A program made the position numbers and the translations under genes. From Nemania diffusa (taxonomy: Eukaryota; Ascomycota; Sordariomycetes; Xylariales; Xylariaceae), in contig JBBPUQ010000006.1 in assembly GCA_038501195.1 (NCBI GenBank), forward strand, positions 4,092,001-4,156,000: a DNA stretch of 64,000 nucleotides, read 5' to 3'. This document shows positions 1-11,457 of the stretch, piece after piece. The notes beneath the pieces are model-generated. The model had not been told where the DNA came from. It worked only from the letters and a program-made list of their open reading frames with translations, and made no database searches. Position 1 is the stretch's first letter. Each line of letters opens with the position of its first letter.

Positions 1-1263
1 CTGCCCACATCCGGGTTCTGCCACTGGAAGAGCTCAACTGCCTCCCGCGTGGCCCCAGGAAGCCACTGGTCACGCTCGAAGCGCGCCGTGTTATACGCAG
101 AGAGGGCGTCACAGCATATCTGCGTCCTACTCTTCCCAGACCTCCTCCCCGCCCGGACCTCGTCATCCGCAGCCTTGATCACGCAGGCCAGCACCAGACT
201 ATCCTCAATACCGAACCCCGCGCCCGACCCGAGATGCGGGCCCGAGGCATGCGCGGCGTCCCCCGCGAGCGCCACGACGCCCTCATTATACCGCGGCGCC
301 GGGCACGCGTGCATGTCGAAGATAGCCCACTTCTCCAGCGTCGCAGGCAGCAGGTCGACGAGGCCGCGGACGGCAGGATGCCAGTCCTTGAACGCCTCCA
401 CGGCCTCGGCCCGCGTGCCCGGCGCCGTGTGCCGCTCCGCCGTCCAGGGGCGCGCGTCGCTGACCACGAAGAGCGCGTTCAGGAGCGTGCCGTCCGCCAC
501 GGCGTAGGTGAGCGCGTGCGCGCCCGGCCCGTTGTACATGAAGCGGCTGGCCGTCCGTTCCTCGCCCAGCACGGCGCGCGCCGCGGCCATGGGGAGGAGG
601 GCGCGGAAGCAGAATTTGTTCGTGTATTGCGCGTGGGCGGCCGGGTTCGTTTCGCCGAGCATAAGCTGGCGGACGCGGGAGCGGATCCCGTCGCAGCCGA
701 TCACTGGTTTACGGCGAGGTTAGTCCCGCCTTCTACTACTACCGGAGCTATTGGGGAGATGAGACGGGCAGCATACCGATATCAGCCTCCTCCACCACGC
801 TCCGCCCCCTGAACCTCAGCTCCGCCTTCCCGTCCCCCCTCCTCACCACCCCCTCGATCTCCATCCCGAACCGCGCGGCGCCCTCAGGCAGCAAGCGCGC
901 CCACGCCTCGAGGAAGTCGGCGCGGCGGCCCCCCTGGAAGGCGTCGACGCCGATGAGCAGGCGGGCGACGACGGCGTTGGAGCCGCGCCGCCCGTCCACC
1001 CAATTAAAATAGTCCTCGGCGTCGCCCGTGGTGGACGCCACGCGCTTGTAGGCCGCGTGCGCGCGCGCGTCGATGGCGGAAAGCGCGCGCTCCGCGTTCG
1101 GGCTGATCCCGATGCCCGCGCCGAGCTCGGCGAAACCGCTGGACGCGCGCTCGTAGAGCGTGTAGGAGATGCCGCGGCGAGAGAGCGCGAGGGCGAGCAT
1201 CACGCCCGTTATGCCGCCGCCTATGATGGCTACGTGGAGGCCTGGGGTGCTGGAGGCTGTCAT
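1..1263 (-). CDS. FAD-dependent monooxygenase, salicylate hydroxylase type (3' part outside window)
   Basis: Flavin-dependent aromatic hydroxylase of the salicylate hydroxylase family, expected to use NAD(P)H and O2 on a small aromatic substrate. Translation starts at the ATG at 1263 and opens with a Rossmann FAD motif (IIGGGITG, residues 12-19). One intron, 776-704, joins ...EADI to VIGCDGIRS in frame. Exon 2 carries the second FAD-binding motif LAGDAAHASGPHLGSG, with the conserved GD, and then runs off the left edge, so the C-terminus is missing. It diverges from the reductase at 1915 with about 650 bases between the starts, so the two may share control. The family is clear; the substrate is not. 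The GC-rich third positions create long antisense ORFs that are shadows. Confidence 0.88.
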
Positions 1264-1914
1264 GGTGGTGGGGGGTGTGTGTGTGCTAGCTGAGTTTCTT
1301 GTCTAGTGGGTTGCGGTAGGGGGAAGGGATGGGATGGGATGGGATGAGGTGACTTTGACCGAAACATCTCGTACATATGCTATCCTGCTGCTTTGCGTGA
1401 ACTTAGTGCAAGCCATGCTCGACCCCAGCCGCTATTTCGCATTAGATCGGCGGTTTTAAGACCTTGCATGCATAGCCCGAGAAATGGATAGGCATCTTTC
1501 CTTCTTGCTGTGCGGTGTATCGTATAATATGGGAGGGCCAAGATCTAGCTGAATAACTCGTCTACTTTATCGTGAAAACGCTCCCCTGGGATACAAGCAG
1601 AACTCATATGACGGAACTGGGAGCCGGAAGTAGCCAGTTACATGTATGATGCGCCATAAATAAGCCATCGCATCTGCAGGTCGTCGCCCCGACGCCGACG
1701 ATCGGCTAAGGCTTCGGGGGTTGGCTGGGGAAATAAGCCGGAGTCCCGATGTGGCTGACTTGGAAAAGATGAGAGTACTTGTGCCTCCCCCCTCACATTC
1801 CTAGGAGGCTAATATAAACCGTTTTTGCGATGGGAAGCTCCATCCTTGATTGGATTTTTTTCTCGCAGATATTGATTGAGATTCGAGTTTGGGCCGTCGA
1901 AAGAAAATAGGATC
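1264..1914. other. Divergent intergenic region
   Basis: About 650 bases between two divergent starts. It holds a short GGGAT/GGGATG microsatellite near 1325-1346 and probably the promoters of both the monooxygenase and the reductase. I see no gene in it. Confidence 0.5.
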
Positions 1915-3206
1915 ATGGAGAAGAGTCATGGCGAGTGGAGTGAACGGGTGCTCCTAACAGGCAAGTTGGGGTCGGTGTTGTTCTCCCTGCATTAACCCCA
2001 AGTTGAAATTGGATTGGGGATGGAGAAAGTCGCTGACCGTAATTCCATATCAGGAGGGTCGGGTTTCATTGCTTCACACATTCTCGATACCCTGCTGGAT
2101 GCTGGGTGAGAATTGCGACTCCCTGTGTCTTTGTATACTCACTAACACGGCTACTGGTAGATTTCAAGTCGTCGTGACCACTAGGTCAGATGAGAAGGGG
2201 AAGAGGATCGTAGAATCTGTTAAACCTCATCAGCTATCGTATGTCGTCGTCGATGACATTGCGAAAGAAGGCGCATTTGATCAGGTAAAGCGCCTCTGAA
2301 ATGGTCGTCAATGGGGAGTAATGAATACTCATGATTTAGTTCAGGTATTCCACTCTCAGGCCCCCTTTGACTACGTAGTTCACACTGCATCTCCCTACCA
2401 CCTAGCTGTCAAGGATCCCGTGAAAGACTTCCTTGACCCGGCTATAAAGGGGACAACCGGAGTGATGACGTCTATCAAAATACACGGCCCAACAGTCAAG
2501 CGCATGGTCATTACCTCGTCTTCGGCAGCTATACTAAACCCCGAGAACCATTTGAAAGTCTACGATGAGACGTGCTGGGCACCGACAACATTGGAAGATG
2601 CAATAAAACAGCCTGACAAGAACGCCTATGCAGCTAGTAAAGTGCGGTTCTAGTCCTACAGCAATGTTGTATTACCATGCTGACATGCCTTAGGTCCTTT
2701 CTGAAAAGGCAGCATGGGCGTTCATCGAGAACGAAAAGCCAAGTTTTGACCTGGCCGTCATCAACTGCACATTTGTATTCGGACCGGTACAGAGGAACCT
2801 GCGGAGCCTCGAGGCTATGAACACCTCGAACCACCGCATCCGAAACATGATGCAGGGGAAGATGAAGGGCGGCCTCGAACCAACGGTGCCTGTCTTCACG
2901 TGGGTCGACGTGCGAGACGTGGCGGTGGCGCACTTGCGGGCGATGACGGTGCCGAGCGCTGGCGGCCATCGCTTCTACGTCGTGGGCGGGCACTTCTCGA
3001 ACAAGCATATCGCGGACGTTATCCGAGACCGGGTCCCGTCATTGGCGGATCGACTCCCGGTAGATGCCGTGGACGACCTGCCAAGTGACGTGTATCGTTT
3101 CAACAACACCAAGTCGAGGGAGGTCTTGGGGATCAAGTACACGAGTCTCGACAAGAGCGTAACGGATACCGCCATGTCTATTTTAGAGTTGTTCCCTGAC
3201 CTCTAG
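1915..3206 (+). CDS. NAD(P)-dependent ketone/aldehyde reductase, extended SDR (Gre2/dihydroflavonol reductase-like)
   Basis: Extended short-chain dehydrogenase/reductase that probably reduces a small carbonyl compound with NADPH. Five exons fit: 1915-1960, 2054-2105, 2161-2284, 2345-2641 and 2694-3206, giving 343 residues with all phases consistent. The N-terminus carries the nucleotide motif TGGSGFIASH (about residues 15-24). The catalytic SSS and YAASK (Tyr about 169, Lys about 173) are present, and FVFGP plus WVDVRDVA are typical of the Gre2/DFR group. Intron 1 appears to use a GC donor (AG|GCAAGT) with a normal AG acceptor; without it the first glycine motif is lost. The length is normal for the family and I see no break. 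The substrate cannot be read from the sequence. Confidence 0.85.
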
Positions 3207-4453
3207 GGCGTTTTGACAATATGAGATGAGATACCTTTGCTAAACTTTTAGACTCATGGGATATCGCTAGGGGAACTTGAAGGGTTGATATGCTACATTC
3301 ACGGCCGGCCAATAGCCCAAGTAGCTAGATTAGATAGGATGGTGACATTCAAAAGTAATGCCCGTTCGCGACACAATGCTATACAACGTCGGAACTTGAC
3401 ATGCGTCACGCAGAAGCGACCTAACGCGAACGGCTGAGCGCGATATTATAGCCAAGAAATTGAAATATGTAGGGCTGGGCTTCTGGGCCGTACTGCTCCG
3501 CTTCTTTGCCTCCTCCCGATGATGATGCTTGCCCCAGACTGGGTTCGTTTATCTCCCTTACGTCGGGACCGCTCCTTGCTCTGGCGGTTGATCGCACGAT
3601 CGTGCCAGGCTTGCTCAGGTGTTGCAGCATCTCTTTCCAGCAAAGAACCTATTCGTGAGCGGGGAAGAGAGGGATCTCATAGGACTCTGCCACAAATCAA
3701 TAATACATCATCACTGAGTTTCACCGCTGCCTAAATGCTAGAGAGGCGGTGAAACTTAGTATATATATATGCAGTCGTGATCCAACCTTACGGGCGCACA
3801 GCATGTCGTGCCTCGAGGTCGCGCGGCATATATGATGCATACAATAGAATCTCGAGCGGAAAGCGAGAGAGTGAGAAAGAGGGATTGGCATCTTGGGCGA
3901 AACGATGTGGTCGCCCCGTCTAAAATCTATACTCCTCCCATAATTGGACTGCTCCCGTTGTTTCAATGCTACCCACAGAGCCGGGACAGCGAATAGAAAT
4001 TCGAGTATAGTGGTTGTTGGGGGCCATCTTCTATCTACATGTAAGACTTGCATACCGAATGCATTAGCATACCGCGCCACGCCACATGTCAACCGTAAAT
4101 TATTGCGCGCTGCCCATGGCTCTATGCCGAGTCGGGACCACCCAATTATCGTATGGCTTCACACCCTTACGGTAGCAGTCCCAAGCTAGCTCGATGTCCC
4201 GCCACGGCTCGGTCATCTGATGTTTGCGCCTGAGACTACGACGCTGCAGAGGGATGACTGGCTGGATGTCGACATGACTAAAGGAAGAGGAAGCAGGCTA
4301 GACAGATGGTTGCAGGCGCGGCATTATACTGCGCAGAAATTATATAGGACGGAGGAAATATAAATAAATGGCTGAACGCCTCCAACCTTGAATCTACGAA
4401 ACACGTGCCAAGAGGTTTCCCCCAGGTTCTGGCCTGTAATTGTGGCGCCACCT
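3207..4453. other. Intergenic, no gene seen
   Basis: About 1.2 kb. Only short overlapping ORFs on both strands, without starts, motifs or codon pattern that suggest a gene. A short TATATATATA run lies near 3760. Confidence 0.5.
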
Positions 4454-4966
4454 ATGCGTCGGAGACGGCCACCCAATATGCCTGAAACGACGACATCACT
4501 CGTTCCCAGGGTTATGCAGACGCAGAATGCTGTTCTTCCCCGCCAGGTCATAACACAGACAATTACGTACGCAGATTACACCACCACCGCCCTCGTAACA
4601 CTCGGCGCCGGCGGCCCCTCGGACCCCCCCGTCGCCCCGACAAGCAGCAATTCCGGGGGCTCAGAAGGGCTCTCCGGGACGGAAATCGGGATCATCATCG
4701 GGTCTGTGTCGGGCGTGGTCGTGCTGGCCCTGCTCGTGTGGGTGGGCTGTATCGTCCGCCGGCGCATGAGAGAGGCCGAGATGGACGATGAGACCGATAT
4801 CGAGACCATCACTTACATACCCCAGCGACGGCCCATCTGGCCGGAATTCCCCATGTCGATCCCACCGCCGGCCGAGCCCACGTACAGGGCGGTATCCCCC
4901 CGGAGGATGTATCATGCGGCGCGGGCGGGGCAGACGGGTTCGTCATTTCTATTCTACAGAGCCTAG
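4454..4966 (+). CDS. Small single-pass membrane protein
   Basis: A 170-residue ORF counted from the ATG at 4454; 4478 is an alternative start, and the frame stays open upstream without an ATG. A Ser/Thr/Gly-rich stretch comes first, then a single membrane span (GIIIGSVSGVVVLALLVWVG), then the positive stop-transfer IVRRRMRE, then an acidic and proline-rich tail. No N-terminal signal peptide is evident, so the membrane span itself may direct insertion. The layout resembles small single-pass fungal proteins with a GxxxGxxxG span, but I recognise no named family. It stands alone, with spacers of more than 700 bases on both sides. An upstream exon could have been missed. Confidence 0.5.
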   Translation: MRRRRPPNMPETTTSLVPRVMQTQNAVLPRQVITQTITYADYTTTALVTLGAGGPSDPPVAPTSSNSGGSEGLSGTEIGIIIGSVSGVVVLALLVWVGCIVRRRMREAEMDDETDIETITYIPQRRPIWPEFPMSIPPPAEPTYRAVSPRRMYHAARAGQTGSSFLFYRA

Positions 4967-5724
4967 GGGACGGTGGCGATGGCTCTGGGGAGGTTGATAG
5001 TTATACGTTGAGAGGCGGAGCTCTGTGCTAGCCACGTTGTCAATATTGACTTGGACGGATGAACAGCACGAAGAGTACGTTGATTATGCGCTGCTATTGA
5101 GCACTCAGTTCCCCTGGCTCGGGCGGGCTGGAATAAGCCGGATAAGGAGAGTATGTGTGAAGAACGAGGTAAGCATAAGATAAATATGTTTTACGGATAT
5201 ATGAACCTAACGGTGTGTAGGAAACAAAGTCGGTTCGTAGTCTTGGTCACGGGTAAATTCATCCCGGCGCACAAGACTTTGCGTAAAACGATACTATAGA
5301 CTCGAGAGGTCTGTGAAGAGTTGGGAGTTTTCAATACTTTATTTTTGCTATATACCCCTTGGTTCCCTGGTATTTGTGGTGGCGAATTGGGTGAAATATG
5401 ATCAGAGATACTGCTCACTTCGGCTGTTATCACACATCTTGGTCTGAAGATGTTTCTTTTAGGCGATATTTTCGCTGGCGTCTCATATATTTCTATAGGA
5501 ATAGTACGGTCGGGGAAGGTGAGAATGCTTCGCTTCTCTCCCTTCATGGAGTTTCACTAGGGTTATATGAATAAGGTTTAGTTAATCCTTAATCCCTTAG
5601 TAGGCTATAAGAGCGTATACAATGAATAGTAGTGACATTTCAGTCAGAGGTTTATGGCTTTCAAACCGAACCTAGGAACCCATAACAGATAGATTACCTT
5701 GTAAAATTAAGCGTATGTCCCTGA
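4967..5724. other. Intergenic, no gene seen
   Basis: About 0.75 kb that includes the 3' flank of the HET gene on the minus strand. A 118-codon ORF on the minus strand (5191-5547) shows no recognisable feature. Confidence 0.45.
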
Positions 5725-7611
5725 TTACTCGAAATGAATAGTTTCTGTCAGTTGAGTTTCAGAATCCTCCCCGGCGAATGTTTCGCCGTCCATAATGCCG
5801 TCAACATAGCATTCCCCGACAACAGTGTACGTTCCACGCTCTGTTGGCCGCACAACAAATGGTATCTCACCACCAACCAGGACACAAATGCGATCTTCAG
5901 GCTGCGACATTAACGGGATTTGGCCAAAGCGACTGTGTTTAGTGACACAAAATCTCAGGAACGCTGTATTTTTATCTATAGATTCGTCAATAGTTAACGA
6001 GTGATTTGGCATAGACACTGAGTCTTGCCCATTCTCGCCTTGTTTATTTGTCGTACGTTTGGTCACCCATTGCATGTATTGCGGAAATGCCTCTACCAAT
6101 TTCGGAGGCAGGCGGTTGCGCGCAGAATCCGTATCACAGAGCATTGTGCGAGAGAAAGACATCATAAGCTCCTCGCTAGGATTGGCTAGCTTGTAATTGT
6201 CCTGATGGCCAAAAGCAGTATGGTAACAGGCTTCAAGCCACTGGGCGTGTCGCTCCTGAGACGGATTCCTGATCGACACCCGTGAGACCTGTTTCCTAGG
6301 CATGTTGGTTGACATGTTGGTTGACTTCTCGGTTAATGAAGGCGCGAGTTTCTTAACGGTATCAATTATCCGTCCCTCGCATTTGAGAATTTGTTGATTA
6401 TCCGTGACGCTCAATGTTGGCTTGGCGTGCCCCCCGGCGGAAAAAGCTTGTGGCCGAACTGTGTAGCTGACCATGCTCTCTGTCGCCATAAGTCGTAGAT
6501 CTGGAACCCACGATGGTAGTCCTTCGAGTCTTTTGGTGTTTTGATCGTAAGGATCGTCCCGGTCTGGAGCTAGACTGAGCAATTTTAGACTCTGACCTGT
6601 CACGAGCATCTCTATTGCAAATCGTTGAAACACTTTGGAAACTGAGGCCTCGTAGTCGGGCTCAAAACCTAACTCTGCGGCGCCTAGACCCAGAAGCGAA
6701 TAGACATGATCCCTAGGGTCGGTACAGTCAAAAACCAGAGTAGCCATGACTCCGTCCACAAGCGTAGCATCATTCCTGAATTGTTGGACCATGAGGATGC
6801 AGGAAACGCAATTCAATGGTTGAGCAATCGATTCCGCCTGGAAATCCTTTCTCTCTAACTCTAGAAGCTTCGGGATCGACAACACCTCGAGTCTAAATGC
6901 AAGTTTTGCCAAACAGGGCCACTGAATTTTTAACCCGCCTCCAGCATGCAGTACTGTTTCCTTAGAGAGCACGACTTCTTGGACCACCCACTTCCGGAGG
7001 AACCAAGGCCGTTTCAGTAGCTCGAATAGCAGCTGCCAATCCCGGTCTATTATATTTGGCTTGCCTTCGTCGCGGAGTCTACGTGAATCGCGGTATAGGG
7101 CATCTGTCCTGGCAGCAATTTCGACTGCATTCTCGGGGTTGGTTTCGGGTAGTAACTCGAGGGTTTCGCGAATGAAGGTGGCGACTTCTGGGGATACAGT
7201 CCCGAAATCAGGGTCATTGGCGACGCCAAGCCAGACCAACGTGCGCATCGATTGCGAATAGATGTGAGGCATTAAAAATACTTGGGCACCCTTCTCAGCT
7301 GCGTCGGTCTGGTTAATGCAGATTGCATCAGCCCACAAAATGCGAGGCCGGTCCGCATGGCGGAAGTGCCGCAGCCCGGTGAAGAGGCTATTAGTGATGG
7401 AGAGACTGGCGGCGTTACATGTCACCGGGCGCACATCTTGCCCGTTACCCCAACAGTACGAGATAGCCTCATAGTCCGGGGCGGAGTCCAGGGTGATGGT
7501 TACGAGCGATAAGTGAATAGGATCAGTTTCAATACCTGGATAGAGGTGCATCAAACGGATGGTTCGTGGGGTCGTGATGGGCGTGTACTCGTACGCGATT
7601 TGGGAAGCCAT
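5725..7611 (-). CDS. HET-domain (heterokaryon incompatibility) protein
   Basis: Member of the fungal HET family, whose domain is related to TIR and triggers cell death when unlike strains fuse. The intronless frame gives 628 residues from the ATG at 7611; another 19 codons are open upstream, but MASQIAYEYTPI fits a HET start better. The three classical blocks are visible: YEAISYCWG, LRHFRHADRPRILWADAICI followed by NQ, and MRTLVWLG, all within the first 150 residues. Further on, RPWFLRKWVVQEV and DPRDHVYSLLGL are standard for the family, and the C-terminal GGEIPFVVRP...VGECYVDGIMDGE is the usual ending. I see no break. It is a second HET gene besides the damaged one at 52.6 kb. The incompatibility role is inferred from the family only. 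Confidence 0.92.
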   Translation of the reverse strand: MASQIAYEYTPITTPRTIRLMHLYPGIETDPIHLSLVTITLDSAPDYEAISYCWGNGQDVRPVTCNAASLSITNSLFTGLRHFRHADRPRILWADAICINQTDAAEKGAQVFLMPHIYSQSMRTLVWLGVANDPDFGTVSPEVATFIRETLELLPETNPENAVEIAARTDALYRDSRRLRDEGKPNIIDRDWQLLFELLKRPWFLRKWVVQEVVLSKETVLHAGGGLKIQWPCLAKLAFRLEVLSIPKLLELERKDFQAESIAQPLNCVSCILMVQQFRNDATLVDGVMATLVFDCTDPRDHVYSLLGLGAAELGFEPDYEASVSKVFQRFAIEMLVTGQSLKLLSLAPDRDDPYDQNTKRLEGLPSWVPDLRLMATESMVSYTVRPQAFSAGGHAKPTLSVTDNQQILKCEGRIIDTVKKLAPSLTEKSTNMSTNMPRKQVSRVSIRNPSQERHAQWLEACYHTAFGHQDNYKLANPSEELMMSFSRTMLCDTDSARNRLPPKLVEAFPQYMQWVTKRTTNKQGENGQDSVSMPNHSLTIDESIDKNTAFLRFCVTKHSRFGQIPLMSQPEDRICVLVGGEIPFVVRPTERGTYTVVGECYVDGIMDGETFAGEDSETQLTETIHFE

Positions 7612-9260
7612 ATTCGATGATAGACGAAGCAACTTGGAAATAAAGAAATTGCCGAGCTGTGCGGACACAGTTGAATTGGTAAGAGAGCAACAAGATCTAT
7701 CACGTGAAATAATTCTTCTTACTGAAGTATTTGCAACTATCTAGCCTATGTATTTAACATGGCGATATGTAAATCTAGGAAAGACGCAAGTAACCTACCT
7801 CTTCTTACCTAGTGCATCGCCATTTATGTAGGAGTCCGGGGAATGCCCAGCGGGAAGCCTAGCAGCCTTAAATGGGCAGCCTATCTAAAAGCCCACAATA
7901 GGAAAAGAAGGCAACCGGCACGTGTTAACTCGAATAGGATTTAGATTTATCCTACACCTACTTAGTAGCAGTATCTATTGGGTTGGAGGTAAGAGTTACG
8001 CAATCCTGATTTGGGTGAGCTTATTTCCACTGACGACAACGGGAAAGGACAGCAATAGAATAACATACAAAGAACAGGTAGAAATAATATACAGAAACAG
8101 AAAACAGCCCGCTACCACTGAATCATTTAGCAAGGGTACAACTTTCAAATCAATACAACTATTCTTGGCCCCTATCTAGGGTATTCTGATTATCATATTT
8201 TATACGGCAACATTGATGACATTCAATTTTTGGTTTAGTACAATTTCTAACTTTTTGAAGTAAATGCTAAGAACGTCATTATACTACTGTGTTGTTATTT
8301 GTATCAAAATCTATTGTACTGGCAATTTTGACAAGCTTCTACGCCTTTACGCACAAAGTAAACCCCACGAGCTTAAGTCTCCCAGCTCATACCGACTCAG
8401 ACATGATCTGGACTAGTATTTATACTAAGGGAATTCTTCATCACAATCGAGTTACAGAACTCTCACGCCGGATCTCTTCGGCTTAAAGATATGGCGAGTG
8501 ACTAAACTTGGAAGATTTATGCGGGTTGAATTATATTTCGCATACAACGTGTTGCAGGTTGGAATGCCATCAGAAGCCGGGGTAGATAGCTTGACCTAAA
8601 GATCGCATAATGAAGTGTAGGTTTAAGTTTCAACTGCTTAGCTGTCGTTCCAATTACATATTAAAAGCTAGTGTTTCCTAGCCTAGTACTGCTAAGATGA
8701 GATAGCTAACGACTTTAATATCTTGCAATAGACGATGCCGACTTGATTTTCTGGTAGCTCATATTTATAGTAGGTAAAACGTTATCGCGTGGGTGCGGAC
8801 ATCTTGAGCAAGGGAGATCTCTTGTTTCTTTCTTTAATATGTTAATAGACTAATATAGCCTTACCTCTCCGTTTGCCCTATCAAAATGTAATCTACTATG
8901 ATTTGGCGTTTTAAATTGGGACGGTGATATTTTTGGGCTTTATATCACTCTTGTAGGGTATGTAGCTTATAGTTATAAAAACTTATAATAAGTGGTTTTT
9001 ATAAATTTAAAACCAGATTGTTATTTTGACACGGCGCATGATTATTAAAGTATCTATGTATATCGGAACGGTTTGATCTAGAAGTGCTTGTGAGTTTGAG
9101 ATCATATTCCAAACCCTTATATAAGCTCCTGTTACATTTGACTACTATAGTTGAACCTGGCTTAGATTACAACGCCCATGCGCATCGTCATAATAGGCTA
9201 GGTCTTGCAACAAGAATTCATACGACCCCCATGCCGAGGTTCCCGACGGATATCAAATTT
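7612..9260. other. AT-rich intergenic region
   Basis: About 1.65 kb between two minus-strand genes. Stop-dense in all frames, with short ORFs only. It probably contains the HET promoter (near 7612-7900) and the 3' flank of the protease. I see nothing else. Confidence 0.5.
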
Positions 9261-11344
9261 CTATACCGCTAGTCCTGCTGCCAAGAGCTTGGGATAGTTG
9301 GGACTTCCCCAGCCCGTTGCTGGGTCCCAGCCCTGGTAAAAAAAGGGTGTTAGTATATGCAGTCTTGTCGAGTGATGGTGTGACTTACGGTAACGGCGGT
9401 AAAGCCAGCACCGGAAATGCTGCTGCAACCTGTAATCTTACCACTTTTAATGTCATTCAAAGCTGTAGAGGCAGTGCTATACTGTAAAGGAGTTAGCTAT
9501 GTCACGTAGCACAAAGAGATTCTATGTAGTTGCCGCTCGAATGTCTTCCGGACCTTCGCGTAATAACACCCACTCATTCTAGGGATTTTGAAAAGCTAGT
9601 AAGAATGAGAAAGAAATTTCGATAAACTTACCAGCCAAGGGTTTAGGAAACCTAGAGCGGCCTTTCCTTGAGCAATGCGGTTAGAGTTGACAAGTTGAAT
9701 GATGCTAGCGAAAGTAGGCGCAGCACAGGATGTACCATCGACAGCACCCGTTTGACCGCCGTAGACGATGTCAAAATCAACAGCACCTGCTGCGACATCG
9801 GGGTAGGCGCGACCAGAATTGTTGTAGTACTGAGTATTGCCGTCTTTGTTGGTTGACAGCCATGAAGTAACCGCTGTGTCTTGCCACGAAGGACGACCGA
9901 AGTAGTTTGAGAAACCACCACCGCCATCAGTCCAGGCCTGCTCTGTGGTCGTAGTGACTCCGGTTGTGCCGCCGACGAGGGTCACGAAAGGACATCCTCC
10001 TGGGAAGTCGGGGATATAGGCTTTCTTGCCGCTGATAGTGCAAGTATCACCAACACCCGAGTCGCCAGATGCATAGAGAACCGAAATACCAGCTGCGCCA
10101 AGCTCGGAAAACAAATTGCACGTGGCATCGGCCACGCTGAGCGCAACCTCATATTCATCACCACCGTAGGATACGGAGATGACATTAGGGCGTGAAGCTG
10201 CCGCAAGACCCAGTATGTATTCGGCAAGATCCTCGTAAATGGAGTCATCTTCACCGCCTGTGGAGTAAAATACATTAGGGATATCACTTGTTATGGCACG
10301 TGCGTATTGGACATCCAAATTTGCTTCGATACCAATGCTGTTTCCTGTGGGGCTTGTTGGGCATGAACCACCACTAACAGTGACACAAGAGTAGGTTTGA
10401 GCGGAATTGCCAAAGCCGGAAATTGTGAATTTGCTCATGAATGAAGTGAGATCAGTCTTGCTTGGCCACTGCTCAATAAAGCCGGCAATGCCCATGATGC
10501 CACTTTTTAGTGCCGAGATACCATTGAATTGATACAGTGTAGCAAGCGCACTTGGGGTAGTCACTGTAGCTCTTCGGTTGAGATCAGTTTTGGGATGGAA
10601 AGCTGGGGTCAACTTCTTGAATCCGAAAAAGGTCGTGGGCTGAATGACATCGATATGGCTCATCAAAGTTTTTGGGACATAAACTTTCAATGCCCTGGAA
10701 GCTGATTTACCAGTCTCGGCGTTGGCTAGAAGTAATCAGCTAAGAACCCTTATTTTAAGAAAAATAAGCATGATTAAGCATACTGTAAGTGCTATATTGA
10801 GCCCCCAAGAGAGCCTCAACTTGGCTGATTGTGGCCGTGACTTTGACAATGTTTCCACGGGAGTTGAGGACAGCACTGTCCGCAAGACTGTGGTTGCCCA
10901 GCCATTGGAAAACAAGATCTTTCGATTCGGCCGAGGGACCAACAATGGCATCAATCTGCTCCACGGTCAAGTGCTGGCCGTATTGCGCATCGCCAGGGGT
11001 AGCAATCTATAGACATATCAGTTTCTAATACGATACAGCTAGACGAAAGCCAACAGAGGCCGTCAACGGCTATAGCTCTTTACATGTATAAGATTGCCGA
11101 GTAGGTCATGATGAATGGACATATTACATACCTTCACTGCGAGATCTTGAAACTCGGCTACGTTCTGCTTGGCAAGGTGGATGCGTAGGTTCATGACCTC
11201 ATCCTTGGCCGCCGCACCGTTGAGATTCCAGCCTGCCGGAGCTGAGCTGACGGATTCAAACAATGCCATTGGCACCGAGGAGGGCAATGCCCAGGCGACA
11301 CCGGCGAGCGCCAAGATGGCGGGAGCGGCAGTTGTCGCGAACAT
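9261..11344 (-). CDS. Sedolisin family (S53) serine-carboxyl peptidase, tripeptidyl-peptidase type
   Basis: Secreted acid peptidase of MEROPS family S53, made as a pro-enzyme. Five exons (11344-11132, 11006-10784, 10725-9632, 9481-9389, 9332-9261) give 564 residues with all phases consistent. A signal peptide (APAILALAGVAWALP) is followed by an activation domain containing HLTVEQIDAIVGPS. The mature part begins near TTPSALATLYQF. Catalytic Glu and Asp lie in EANLDVQY, the oxyanion Asp in SGDSGVG, and the nucleophile Ser in DGTSCAAPTF. Calcium-site Asp residues are visible in LNDI and GWDPATGWGSPNYPKL at the C-terminus. All key residues are kept, so an active enzyme is expected. A TATA-like run lies about 105 bases upstream of the start. 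Confidence 0.93.
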
Positions 11345-11449
11345 ATTGAGCCTAGATGCGGCTATGCGACTCTATCATGCACGAAGGTGTCTGCTGCGAA
11401 GACACTTGGGTACAGGGACAAGACACCAACGTGTCTTGGCCTCTTGGCT

Positions 11450-11457
11450 CTATATAC
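11450..11457 (-). promoter_or_regulatory. Possible TATA element of the sedolisin gene
   Basis: GTATATAG on the minus strand, about 105 bases upstream of the ATG at 11344. Position and sequence fit a fungal core promoter, but this is not proof. Confidence 0.3.

Noticed and set aside
234..812. 192-codon plus-strand ORF opposite the monooxygenase
   Set aside because: Arg/Val-rich antisense shadow of a GC-rich gene, with no motif.
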